This document shows, piece after piece, positions 18,288 to 25,763 of a stretch of DNA of 64,000 bases. The position numbers and the translations under genes are program-made. The notes under the pieces were generated by a model, which did not search any database, was not told the DNA's origin, and was given only the letters and a program-made list of their open reading frames with translations. Numbering within the stretch: the first letter of the stretch is position 1; each line of letters begins with the position of its first letter. Source of the DNA: Halostagnicola kamekurae. GTDB taxonomy: Archaea; Halobacteriota; Halobacteria; Halobacteriales; Natrialbaceae. The stretch spans positions 124,001-188,000 of the forward strand of contig NZ_FOZS01000003.1 in assembly GCF_900116205.1 (NCBI RefSeq), in the 5' to 3' direction.

Positions 18288-18455
18288 TTACTGGCGAACG
18301 TCGACCGTCGTATCGCTGGTGATCCAGCCGTCCGTATTCCCGGTTTCGAGAAACACCGTCTTTTCCGGACAGCTCTTGCAAACTGAGATCTCGGGCGTTT
18401 CTGGTTCGGTCGCTGTGGTGTGGGACGAATCGGAAGACCCGGTGAGATCTGCCAT
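18288..18455 (-). CDS. 55-residue CxxC small protein under an iron box
   Basis: A short frame beginning at ATG 18455. A Ser/Thr-rich N-terminal half is followed by ISVCKSCPEKTVFLETGNTD and GWITSDTTVDVRQ. The CKSC pair followed by a VFLE/GNTDGWI block is a pattern I associate with haloarchaeal small zinc-related proteins. Only one CxxC is present, so metal binding may need a dimer. The TTTAGG-N4-CCTAAA operator at 18464-18479 lies 8 bp upstream, with an AT-rich TATA-like run beyond it, so iron-dependent repression is likely. The function is unknown. Confidence 0.68.
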   Translation of the reverse strand: MADLTGSSDSSHTTATEPETPEISVCKSCPEKTVFLETGNTDGWITSDTTVDVRQ

Positions 18456-18463
18456 CGCCCGAA

Positions 18464-18479
18464 TTTAGGATGGCCTAAA
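18464..18479 (-). promoter_or_regulatory. iron box (DtxR-type operator) 1
   Basis: Inverted repeat TTTAGG-atgg-CCTAAA, located between a TATA-like AT run (18476-18486) and the ATG at 18455 of the 55-residue protein. Arms and 4-bp spacer match the three other boxes in this region. The DtxR/IdeR/SirR-type consensus in archaea has this form. Confidence 0.75.
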
Positions 18480-18647
18480 ATAAAAAGCGTGCGGTTCGTC
18501 CTCTCACGACTGGCCGCTCGGTCCCGTCCGATCGCAACCATAACGTAGTGGTCGGATCAAGTGGCGGCAGCGTCCGTTCGCGGCTCTCCGAGCGTACGTC
18601 CGTCTGGGCCAATTCACGGAGACTACGGACAGCGAGACGGATCGACA

Positions 18648-19058
18648 ATGACACGAACACATCCCCTCGAGCACGTCGAAGCGATCCTGGCGGTCGGTAT
18701 CGGCGGGTTCGCGGGTTCGAATCTCCGATATCTCGTCGAGTTATCCGTTCCGAGTTCGCTCGTCGCCACGATGACGGTCAATGTGCTCGGGTGTTTCGCG
18801 CTCGGCGTCCTCAGTTACGAGCACCGGTTTCGGGGAACGATTTCCGCGACTAGTCGGACCCTCCTGGCAACCGGGTTCATCGCCTCTTTCACCACGTACA
18901 GTACGTTTATTCTCGACGTGCTGACCACCTCCCCACCGGTGGCGGTCGGTTACGTTCTCGGGAGTTACACGGTCGGGTTTGGCGCGGTGGTCGCTGGCCG
19001 CGACACGGCGCGATGGATTACAGCTGTTACGCCCCCGATATCGGAGGTGAACGACTGA
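18648..19058 (+). CDS. crcB: fluoride channel CrcB/Fluc, subunit 1
   Basis: A 136-residue four-helix membrane protein. The motifs are GIGGFAGSNLRYLVEL (helix 1, Arg), TVNVLGCFALGVL (Asn, helix 2) and TGFIASFTTYSTFILD (helix 3 break with Phe/Thr-rich anion path), all diagnostic for Fluc fluoride exporters. The GxxGGFTT-like motif has Ala/Ser replacing Gly. ATG 18648 is just before the first helix. TGATG coupling joins it to the second subunit; paired genes usually encode a heterodimer with opposite topologies. Confidence 0.9.
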   Translation: MTRTHPLEHVEAILAVGIGGFAGSNLRYLVELSVPSSLVATMTVNVLGCFALGVLSYEHRFRGTISATSRTLLATGFIASFTTYSTFILDVLTTSPPVAVGYVLGSYTVGFGAVVAGRDTARWITAVTPPISEVND

Positions 19059-19414
19059 TGGAACCGGCACACCTCCTCGGAACAGGCGGTGCGATCGGGG
19101 CGGTAGCGCGCTACGCGGTCGATCAGGCGCTCGCGGGCGACCGGTTTCCCGTCTCGACGCTCGTCGTGAACGTCGCCGGAAGTTTCGCCCTCGGCCTGGT
19201 CGTCTTCGCCAGTCTCGACAGCGAGGCCACGCTTCTCATCGGAACTGGAGCGTGCGGATCGTTCACGACCTATTCTTCGTTCTCCGTCCAATCCGTACAG
19301 TTGTGGGAACGGGGCGAACGTCTCCGTGCGAGTCTCTACGCACTCGGAACGCTGGGATCGTGCGTATTCGCCGCCGGGATAGCGGCGTGGATCGCGATCA
19401 GTCTCAACCTGTGA
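19058..19414 (+). CDS. crcB: fluoride channel CrcB/Fluc, subunit 2
   Basis: A 118-residue partner of the preceding gene with the same motifs: GGAIGAVARYAVDQ, LVVNVAGSFALGLV and TGACGSFTTYSSFSVQ. The start overlaps the upstream stop (TGATG). Together they should form a dual-topology Fluc channel exporting fluoride. No fluoride riboswitch is recognisable upstream of the pair. The location between iron-box genes is probably chance, or reflects a larger ion-homeostasis cluster. Confidence 0.9.
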   Translation: MEPAHLLGTGGAIGAVARYAVDQALAGDRFPVSTLVVNVAGSFALGLVVFASLDSEATLLIGTGACGSFTTYSSFSVQSVQLWERGERLRASLYALGTLGSCVFAAGIAAWIAISLNL

Positions 19415-19421
19415 GTGAAAA

Positions 19422-19802
19422 TCAGAGGGCAGTAATCTCGTCTCGATCGGACTCGAGCACCGTTTCGACCAGACGGTCGGTGACAAGTGAACTCACGCTC
19501 CCTGCAAGTTCCATGGCTTCCTGCTCCGGATCTTCGACCTCGAGGACGTCCCGAAAAAACGCTAGGAAAACAGCGTACTGCTCGTACAACTCCGCGGCGA
19601 CGGTCCGCCCCTCCTCGGTGAGGGTAACGCCTTCGTACGGTTCGGACGCGACCAGCCCGTCCGACTCGAGGCGCTGGAGCATTTCGGTCGTCGCCGCCGG
19701 CGACCGATCCAGTTTCTCGCCGATCGTTCCCGGCGGGATCGGTTCACCACGGCGTCGTGCGGCGACGTAGACGACGAGCAGATACTGGGAGCGGTTGCTC
19801 AT
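19422..19802 (-). CDS. DtxR/SirR-family metal-dependent repressor
   Basis: A 126-residue regulator. The N-terminal winged helix is SQYLLVVYVAARRRGEPIPPG, TIGEKLDRSPAATTEMLQRL (recognition helix) and ESDGLVASEPYEGVTLTEEG; then the dimerisation helix EQYAVFLAFFRDVLEVEDPEQEA. It lacks the C-terminal SH3-like domain, as do short archaeal Idr/SirR proteins. With Fe2+ (or Mn2+) it should bind TTTAGG-N4-CCTAAA boxes. Its ATG overlaps the stop of the DUF7260 gene (ATGA), which itself follows an iron box, so the repressor is likely autoregulated. Confidence 0.87.
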   Translation of the reverse strand: MSNRSQYLLVVYVAARRRGEPIPPGTIGEKLDRSPAATTEMLQRLESDGLVASEPYEGVTLTEEGRTVAAELYEQYAVFLAFFRDVLEVEDPEQEAMELAGSVSSLVTDRLVETVLESDRDEITAL

Positions 19803-20596
19803 ACGCGTCGGGTCAGCTGATCCCGCACGGACCGTTCGTACTCGAGACAGTCCGCCGAAAGGCGAGCCATCGTCGACAACACCGGATATCGGACCTCGAG
19901 GCCCTCGTACATCGATTCGACGAACGGTCGGTGGGCGAGACCGATCCGCCCGTCGAAGCTGTTCGTTCCGTGGAGGACCTCCTGGCGGTCGTCGACGATC
20001 GCTTCACACCGGGATCGATGCGCGGAAACGGTTTCATGGTGCTCGAAGAGCGTCTCGAACTCGAGGGTCAGCAGCGACGCTTCTCTGGTCGTCTCGAGCC
20101 ACTCCACGATGGGGTCGGCCGCATCGAGCGTTTCCTCGAGCGAGGTAACTTCGATGTCGATCGCCTGCGTTACCGCCTCGAGTTGCGTTCGACGGCGTTC
20201 GATGGCCGAGTGGAGGATCCGTTCGGTCTCGACGGTATACGTCTCCGACGCCGTTGGTTCGAGCTGGCTCGACACCTCGGTACCGAACACCCGTTCGATC
20301 GTCTCGACGAGCCGTGGATCGTCGGAGCTACCTTCCGAGCAGAACGCCGAGACGAACGCGTCTCGGACCTGATCCATTCGGTTCGGAGCGTCGACCGCCC
20401 GCGGCGTCGCCGACGCCATCGAGAGTCCACCGTCGCCGACCGCTGTCGGGGTCTCGACTGTGGTTGCGGACCCGACGGGATCGATTCCCTCGATGGTAGC
20501 ATCAAACTTATCGAGAGCCGATTTCGTCTCCGAGACCCCGTCTCGCGTCCGTTCGACCGCTGAAAGCGCGTCTCGAATTGGTGTGAGATCAGTCAT
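19799..20596 (-). CDS. DUF7260 family protein co-transcribed with the DtxR repressor
   Basis: A 265-residue soluble, largely helical protein. It begins MTDLTPIRDALSAVERTRDGVSETKS (coiled-coil-like), has a low-complexity linker (residues 40-70), then a helical body with AIERRRTQLEAVTQAID and a C-terminal FVESMYEGLEVRYPVLSTM block seen in haloarchaeal DUF7260 proteins. No catalytic motif is visible. It ends in a 4-nt overlap with the DtxR gene and sits downstream of iron box 2, so it is a first-gene partner of an iron regulator. The role is unknown; a stress or sensory accessory is possible. Confidence 0.7.
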   Translation of the reverse strand: MTDLTPIRDALSAVERTRDGVSETKSALDKFDATIEGIDPVGSATTVETPTAVGDGGLSMASATPRAVDAPNRMDQVRDAFVSAFCSEGSSDDPRLVETIERVFGTEVSSQLEPTASETYTVETERILHSAIERRRTQLEAVTQAIDIEVTSLEETLDAADPIVEWLETTREASLLTLEFETLFEHHETVSAHRSRCEAIVDDRQEVLHGTNSFDGRIGLAHRPFVESMYEGLEVRYPVLSTMARLSADCLEYERSVRDQLTRRV

Positions 20597-20657
20597 ACGT
20601 TTTCACCCGATACCGTCGCAGTACCCGCACGTCGGTCGGTCCAAAATTGTAGCCCAT
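20589..20657 (-). CDS. candidate 22-residue leaderless leader peptide
   Basis: Short frame ATG 20657 to TGA 20589-20591 (starts MGYNFGPTDVRVLRRYRV). Its ATG lies three bases from iron box 2, the same geometry as the two substrate-binding protein genes at 22836 and 24151. The TATA-like box sits about 25 bp upstream, so a leaderless transcript would begin at this ATG. Its stop overlaps the DUF7260 start (ATGACTGA), suggesting translational coupling. It may alternatively be an untranslated leader. Confidence 0.35.
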   Translation of the reverse strand: MGYNFGPTDVRVLRRYRVKTYD

Positions 20658-20659
20658 AT

Positions 20660-20677
20660 TTTTAGGCCAGCCTAAAA
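20660..20677 (-). promoter_or_regulatory. iron box (DtxR-type operator) 2
   Basis: Perfect 7-4-7 inverted repeat TTTTAGGccagCCTAAAA, with a TATA-like element (cattatag, about 20679-20686) on its far side. The flanking sequence is almost identical to box 3. It controls the DUF7260-DtxR operon to its left. Confidence 0.85.
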
Positions 20678-20771
20678 CATTATAGTGTTTACGGCTTTTC
20701 GAACGTCGACACAGCTGAAAAAGGGGGCCCGAACGGTTCTCGACCACCGGAACGGGCGGAACTACCGTCGA

Positions 20772-21707
20772 TCAGTCGGTACCGGTTTCACCCGATCGTC
20801 GCCGTCGTACGTACGCCTCGATCGTCTCGTCGTCGATGGCGTCTAACACTCGATCGGTGCCGATCGTCTCGAGGAGTCGACCGAGTCCGCGGCGAGATCG
20901 TTCGTCGGCGCTCGTTTCGGAGACCCTGGTCTCGAACGCCCGATCGATATAGCGCTCCCGAAGTCGTTCGTAGCGCTCGTCGGAAAGGCCGTGATCCTCA
21001 CCTGCCTCGTCGTCGAACCAGTCTCGCCAGCGGTCGCGATCGTTCCACTCCCCTGAGAACTCCGCGTCCCGGCGGAGCCAGTCGTAGTGCTCGGCGACGC
21101 CGTCCGGGTACCCCTCCTCGCGTCGCCGGTCCGCCAGCACACACCGACCGACGTGTGCGCCGTGGCCGGCGGCGACGACTGCCTGAGTGCTCCGCTGTCC
21201 GGCCGGTGACGCGACGTACAAGCCGTCGATCGGCGTCCGGCCGTCAGCGTCGGCGTACGCCGGATCGAAGTGTTCGTGTTCCTCGCCGTCGTGATCGTGT
21301 GTCTCGAACATGGCATCGCCGCCGAGCGGCCGCAGGTACTCGCCGTCGTACCACGTCGCCGCGACGACCACCGTCGCAGTCACACTCGCAGCGTCCTGCG
21401 GATCGACGACGAATCTCTCCGTGTCGTCCCCTCTATCGACGGTATCGACCGTATCGGCCACGAGGTCACAGCCCGCTTCCTCGACCTGTGCGTGTATTAG
21501 GTCGTAGAAGCTGTCGATATCGATTCCCGCGGGAAAGCCGAGGTAGTTCTCGAGATGTGCACACCGCCGAAGCGGTGCGGCACCGCGATCGAATACGGCC
21601 GTCTCGAGTCCGTACCGGGCAGTGAAAACGCCGGCCGCACAGCCCGCCGGACCGCCACCGACGATGACGACGTCGTAGTCCGTCGATTCGGACGAGCGAT
21701 CGGTCAT
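20772..21707 (-). CDS. FAD/NAD(P)-dependent oxidoreductase (thioredoxin reductase-like)
   Basis: A 311-residue flavoprotein. YDVVIVGGGPAGCAAGVFTA is the FAD-binding GxGxxG, followed by HLENYLGFPAGI as in TrxB-like proteins, and DGLYVASPAGQRSTQAVVAAGHGA is the C-terminal FAD motif. The redox CxxC of thioredoxin reductase is absent, and the NADPH domain is reduced. The C-terminal roughly 100 residues (HYDWLRRDAEF onward) are a family-specific helical extension. Directly downstream of an iron-box substrate-binding protein (1-nt gap), it may reduce Fe3+-siderophore or act in redox handling. ATG 21707 is preferred over a GTG four codons upstream. Confidence 0.75.
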   Translation of the reverse strand: MTDRSSESTDYDVVIVGGGPAGCAAGVFTARYGLETAVFDRGAAPLRRCAHLENYLGFPAGIDIDSFYDLIHAQVEEAGCDLVADTVDTVDRGDDTERFVVDPQDAASVTATVVVAATWYDGEYLRPLGGDAMFETHDHDGEEHEHFDPAYADADGRTPIDGLYVASPAGQRSTQAVVAAGHGAHVGRCVLADRRREEGYPDGVAEHYDWLRRDAEFSGEWNDRDRWRDWFDDEAGEDHGLSDERYERLRERYIDRAFETRVSETSADERSRRGLGRLLETIGTDRVLDAIDDETIEAYVRRRRSGETGTD

Positions 21708-21708
21708 C

Positions 21709-22836
21709 TCAGACCTCACCGGCGACGATGTCGGCGACGTGCTGTCGATCGAACAGTGGTTCGTCGCCGAATTCGTCCGGGTAGAGTCCCTGTGCGGCCC
21801 GCTCGAGCTGGAAGAGGTGGATGATCGGCCCCTGATAAGTCAGGCCACCATAGATGACGCGGTCGTTCTGGACCGCCTGGAGTTCACTCGCGACGTCATG
21901 GTCTTCCAGATGCGAGCGGATTTCGCTGTCGAAGTACTCCTCAGTGATCTCGCCCTGCAATCTGATCGCGAGCGCGTCGGGATCGATCTCCAGCAACGTC
22001 TCGTAATCGATCGCGCCACCGCCCGCCTGCGTGTCGGTAACGTCGTGTTGAGCCAGCGCATCGCCGACCTCGAGGTCGTTCCAGTGTTTGGACTGGGTAC
22101 CGGAGCCGATGCGGTAGGGATAGAACGATTCCGGCGGGATGGATTTGGGGTACAAGATCGCGATGTCGGGGGTCTCCACGGGGAGTCGCGAGCGGACATC
22201 TTCGAGGATTTCGTCGTGATACTGCTCGAACGCCTCGTAGCGCTCGGTGGCCTGAAACACCTGCGCGACTTTCTCGAAGGCCTCGTACATCGAGTACTCC
22301 GCGTAATCGTGCCAGTCGTACACCCTCGAGAAAATCGTGTTTCCGATAAAGGGCGCGACCCTGTCGCTGATTTCCTCGACGTAGGCCTCGCTCCAGTCGA
22401 CCCGATTGATCATGAAATTCGGATCGATGACGTGGACGTCGGCACCCAGTTCGTAGAAAATCTCCCGTCCGGTTCCGCCGTCCTCCCAGAGTTCCGTGAG
22501 GTCGTCTTTGTCCACGGAGACGCCGGGCAGGTCTTCGTAGAGGTGCGACCCGAATCGGGCTTTGACACCGATAGCAGAGAGTCCGTCCGCCTGCCCGAGA
22601 GCGACGCCCATATCGGCGTAATCGCCGGTGTACGGGAACCACGTCTCGGGGACCGAGTCGAACTCGACGGTTCCGACGGGTTCCATCGTTACCGAGTACG
22701 AGCCCTCGTCCGACGACGACTCCGATCCCGGATCGGTGATACAGCCGGCGAACAGACCGCCGCCGGCGACCGCGGTGCCGTACTTGATCGCGTCTCGTCG
22801 CGTCGGGTTCTCGAGTGATCGTCCAGCGCGTCCCAT
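21709..22836 (-). CDS. siderophore-type ABC substrate-binding lipoprotein, iron-box regulated
   Basis: A 375-residue exported protein. PTRRDAIKYGTAVAGGGLFAGC is a Tat signal (Arg-Arg) with lipobox GC at about residue 32, then an acidic linker and a class III periplasmic-binding fold (TVEFDSVPETWFPY; YADMGVALGQADG; PDALAIRLQGEI). It resembles iron(III)/siderophore binding proteins but has no permease or ATPase gene nearby. Iron box 3 lies 2 bp upstream of the ATG. A paralogue follows at 22967-24151, and the flavoprotein gene is directly downstream. Confidence 0.82.
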   Translation of the reverse strand: MGRAGRSLENPTRRDAIKYGTAVAGGGLFAGCITDPGSESSSDEGSYSVTMEPVGTVEFDSVPETWFPYTGDYADMGVALGQADGLSAIGVKARFGSHLYEDLPGVSVDKDDLTELWEDGGTGREIFYELGADVHVIDPNFMINRVDWSEAYVEEISDRVAPFIGNTIFSRVYDWHDYAEYSMYEAFEKVAQVFQATERYEAFEQYHDEILEDVRSRLPVETPDIAILYPKSIPPESFYPYRIGSGTQSKHWNDLEVGDALAQHDVTDTQAGGGAIDYETLLEIDPDALAIRLQGEITEEYFDSEIRSHLEDHDVASELQAVQNDRVIYGGLTYQGPIIHLFQLERAAQGLYPDEFGDEPLFDRQHVADIVAGEV

Positions 22837-22838
22837 AT

Positions 22839-22856
22839 TTTTAGGCCAACCTAAAA
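22839..22856 (-). promoter_or_regulatory. iron box (DtxR-type operator) 3
   Basis: Inverted repeat TTTTAGGccaaCCTAAAA placed between a TATA-like cattatag (22857-22864) and the ATG at 22836. It shares nearly the entire 30-bp context with box 2, indicating duplication or strong selection on promoter geometry. Confidence 0.85.
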
Positions 22857-22966
22857 CATTATAGCAGTTCCGATATTCGCGCTCGCGAATCGAGGACGGT
22901 TTCGCTCGAAAATTGGCACCCGACCGACGATATCGGTCGACCCGACGGGGAAGCCGAGGTCCGAGA

Positions 22967-24151
22967 TCAGTAGTCGCCGGTGACGATATTCGCGACGGTC
23001 TGGCGGTCGAAGAGCTGTTCTTCGGCCGAGAACTCCGGGTACGATTCGCCGTCGAACCCGGGCCACTCGCCGAACTGATCGGGGTAGAGCTGTTTGGCCG
23101 CCATCTCGAGTTGGAAGAGATTCATGAGCGGCCCCTGAACCGGATGACCGGAGGCGTAGAACTGGTCGTTCTCGATGGCCGTGAGCTGGCTCGCCACCGA
23201 GTGGTCTGCAAGCGTTTCCCGGATCCCGGCGACGTCGTAGGTCGAGATGCCGAACCGATGGAGGATAACGTCTGGATCGACCTCGTGCATCGTCTCGAAA
23301 TCGTACGTCGTGTCGTACGTGACGTCGTCGCCCGCGAACGCGTCCGAAACTCCGAACGGGCGCAGGTCGGCGGTCGCGAATCCGGACGCGTTGATCGCCG
23401 AGGGATAGAACGTCTCTTCCATGTAGATTATCGATCCGACGGTCGGCCGTTCCTCCTCCGGCGGCAGGTTCGACTCGATCGTCTGCAAAAGGTCGTCGCG
23501 CACCACTTTCAGTCGTTCGTACTTCTCCTGTTCTCGAAATACCGCGGCGACGCGCTCTGCGATCTCCCAGAGCGTGTAGTACTCGTACTCGTCCCGATAC
23601 CCTTCCGGCGGTTCGGAGTGTGACCTGCTGAGAACGTTTCCGAACCAGGGCCCGATGTTCTGGCCGATATTCTCGATATCGGACCGTTCCCAGCCGTTCA
23701 TCGAAACGATCAGGCACGGGTCGACGAGGTGAAGATCGGAGTTTAGTTCGTAGAATAGTTCCTCATCGACCATGACGTTCTCCGACCCGGAGTTTAGCTG
23801 TTCGAGGCCGCTCGAGTCGAACGAAACACCCTCGAGGTCACCGTAGTACGTCTCGAGGGTCCGTCCCTCCGTGTCGGCATCGAATCCGAGCGAGTTGATC
23901 GCATCGCCGTGTCCGTACGCGACCGCCATATCGGCGTACAGGAGGCTATAGATCATCACGTTCTCCGGAACGCCGGAGAACGACACCTCGCCCATCGGTG
24001 CCATCGAGGCGGTGTGAGTCACTTCGCCGCCTCCCCCGTCGCCGCTCGAGGCGTCGTCGATACAACCGGCGAGTAGACCGCCGCCGGCGACTGCGCCGGC
24101 GTACTTCACGTACGTTCGCCTCGTCGGTTCGCGAATCGAATCGCGGGTCAT
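22967..24151 (-). CDS. siderophore-type ABC substrate-binding lipoprotein, paralogue
   Basis: A 394-residue paralogue of the gene at 21709. The Tat/lipobox signal is PTRRTYVKYAGAVAGGGLLA followed by GC, then a Gly-rich linker (GDGGGGEVTH). Shared blocks are YADMAVAYGHGDAINSLG, YELNSDLHLVDPCL and GPLMNLFQLEMAAKQLYPD. It is expected to capture iron complexes at the outer face. ATG 24151 lies 2 bp from iron box 4; an in-frame GTG at 24163 falls inside the operator and is not used. No permease or ATPase is seen in the window. Confidence 0.82.
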   Translation of the reverse strand: MTRDSIREPTRRTYVKYAGAVAGGGLLAGCIDDASSGDGGGGEVTHTASMAPMGEVSFSGVPENVMIYSLLYADMAVAYGHGDAINSLGFDADTEGRTLETYYGDLEGVSFDSSGLEQLNSGSENVMVDEELFYELNSDLHLVDPCLIVSMNGWERSDIENIGQNIGPWFGNVLSRSHSEPPEGYRDEYEYYTLWEIAERVAAVFREQEKYERLKVVRDDLLQTIESNLPPEEERPTVGSIIYMEETFYPSAINASGFATADLRPFGVSDAFAGDDVTYDTTYDFETMHEVDPDVILHRFGISTYDVAGIRETLADHSVASQLTAIENDQFYASGHPVQGPLMNLFQLEMAAKQLYPDQFGEWPGFDGESYPEFSAEEQLFDRQTVANIVTGDY

Positions 24152-24153
24152 GT

Positions 24154-24171
24154 TTTTAGGCACTCCTAAAA
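24154..24171 (-). promoter_or_regulatory. iron box (DtxR-type operator) 4
   Basis: Inverted repeat TTTTAGGcactCCTAAAA, 2 bp from the ATG at 24151, with a TATA-like acagtataac at 24171-24180 about 25 bp upstream of the start. The 7-4-7 architecture is the same as the other boxes. Confidence 0.83.
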
Positions 24172-24276
24172 CAGTATAACTATTTCGATTCGAAATCGAT
24201 CCCTAGACGGTCGAACGGGACGGATGCAGGGAAGCCGCTGTTACCGGCTACGAAAGCGAGACGATCCGAAGCTAGG

Positions 24277-25350
24277 TCACCGCGGCCGACCACACTGTGG
24301 ACAAAACGGCGGACCGCCTCCCGGAATCGACACGCCACAGTTCGGACACGAATCGTCATCGACGCTTTCGATCTTCGTGACGACGTCCGCGGTACCCGCT
24401 CGAATCGAGCGCACCGTTCCCACGTCGCAACGGTTGCGCCCACCCTGTCGATCAGCGATTACGTCGTCCGTATCGGTTACATCGTTGGTGTCGAGTACGT
24501 CATCGTCATCGAGTACGTCGGCTACGAAATGAAGGCGATCGACGAGAAAATCCTCTGAGTCCTCGCCTGTGACCGAACTCACGCTCGAGATCGAGACGTT
24601 CGGAATCGATGCGTCGGGTTCCGATCGGACGAGTACGCCGAGCGCCTCTGCCGCCCGGCCCCGAACGAAGGGGCTGTCGTCGCTCAACCGGTCGGCTAAC
24701 GCATCGACGTGCTCGGACAGCGCGTCGGGATACGCACAACCGACCGCGACGATCGCAGTACAGAGGTGATAGCGAACGAGTTCTTCCGAATCGTCGAGGT
24801 GTGTCGCGAGGTCCCCGACGTGGTGACGGAGTCGGTCTTGATCACCCAGCGCAATGTACTCGAGCGCTTTCGCCAGTTTCTCTCGCACCTCAGGTTCGTC
24901 GAACGTCAGTCCGATACGGAGATCCGCAACCACGTCGGGCGATGCAACCGCTTCAGGCTGCTCGAGTGCGACGTATCCCAGCGCCTCCGCGGCGCGAGCG
25001 CGCACGTAATAGAACTCGTCCTCGTCGGCCAACCGATCGGCGATCGAGGGGACGAACGACGCGACCGCCTGCGGATCCGCCTCGGCCACGACGACGAACA
25101 GTTTCACGGTCGTCAGTCGGACCGAACGGTGTTCGTCGACGAGAAAGCCCGTCAGCGACGATAGGACGGGCGCGAATTCCGAGGGACGCTCTCTGGCGAC
25201 TTCGCGAACTCGTCGGACTCCTTTCTTGCGTCGCTCGACGGTATCGGCGGTTCGAAGTCGCTCGAGGTACGCCACCGCGTCTTCGATGGAGCCTTCCTCG
25301 AGGAACCTCGAGAACTGATCGACGGATAGCAACTGTATCGAATCGTCCAT
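24277..25350 (-). CDS. HEAT-repeat protein with C-terminal zinc ribbon
   Basis: A 357-residue protein. Residues about 40-240 consist of helical HEAT/armadillo-like repeats, each about 38 residues with patterns such as VRARAAEALGYVAL and VRGRAAEALGVLVR. An acidic Asp-rich linker (DDDDVLDTNDVTDTDDV) follows, then a C-terminal zinc ribbon CPNCGVSIPGGGPPFCPQCG. HEAT scaffolds bind proteins. Its gene start faces the SBP gene to the right (25764) and its iron relation is unclear; no iron box precedes it. ATG 25350 begins the conserved region. Confidence 0.75.
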   Translation of the reverse strand: MDDSIQLLSVDQFSRFLEEGSIEDAVAYLERLRTADTVERRKKGVRRVREVARERPSEFAPVLSSLTGFLVDEHRSVRLTTVKLFVVVAEADPQAVASFVPSIADRLADEDEFYYVRARAAEALGYVALEQPEAVASPDVVADLRIGLTFDEPEVREKLAKALEYIALGDQDRLRHHVGDLATHLDDSEELVRYHLCTAIVAVGCAYPDALSEHVDALADRLSDDSPFVRGRAAEALGVLVRSEPDASIPNVSISSVSSVTGEDSEDFLVDRLHFVADVLDDDDVLDTNDVTDTDDVIADRQGGRNRCDVGTVRSIRAGTADVVTKIESVDDDSCPNCGVSIPGGGPPFCPQCGRPR

Positions 25351-25728
25351 GGAATCGTCAGAACGTTTTCGCCACTCGAGCGGATCGCATTGAATGTTAC
25401 CCACACGGTGGCGCGAGGGAATCTTCTTTCCACGCGAGCAAGATCCCTGTCTCGAAGACGTAAGTTCCACGAAGCGACCGGTGTGATTCCACAGAGCAGT
25501 TGGGAATCTCGACGTAACGACACCGCACCGCGACTCTCGAATCTGCCCGGGTAGTGAACCCCTGCGAGTTGCTTAGCGAGACGTGGTATCTCCCCGAACC
25601 GACAGCCCCTCCTCTCTGGGTTTCCGTTTGATGAGCCATCTACCCTATCGACAGTTATTTCGCCGACGGGCCACCGGTGAGATGCAACTTCAACCATAGA
25701 TGTTAACCCACGCATCTTTAATCGCAGA
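25351..25728. other. intergenic region, no gene recognised
   Basis: About 380 bp between divergent genes. Frames here have no recognisable protein character. The right end is AT-rich and holds the promoter of the transporter operon. Confidence 0.5.
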
Positions 25729-25740
25729 TATTATTATATA
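25729..25740 (+). promoter_or_regulatory. TATA-like box of the NitT/TauT-type ABC operon
   Basis: tattattatata centred about 29 bp before the ATG at 25764. This supports a leaderless start there rather than at the ATG overlapping the box (25740). Confidence 0.6.
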
Positions 25741-25763
25741 TGCCCAATATCTTATTAACACCG

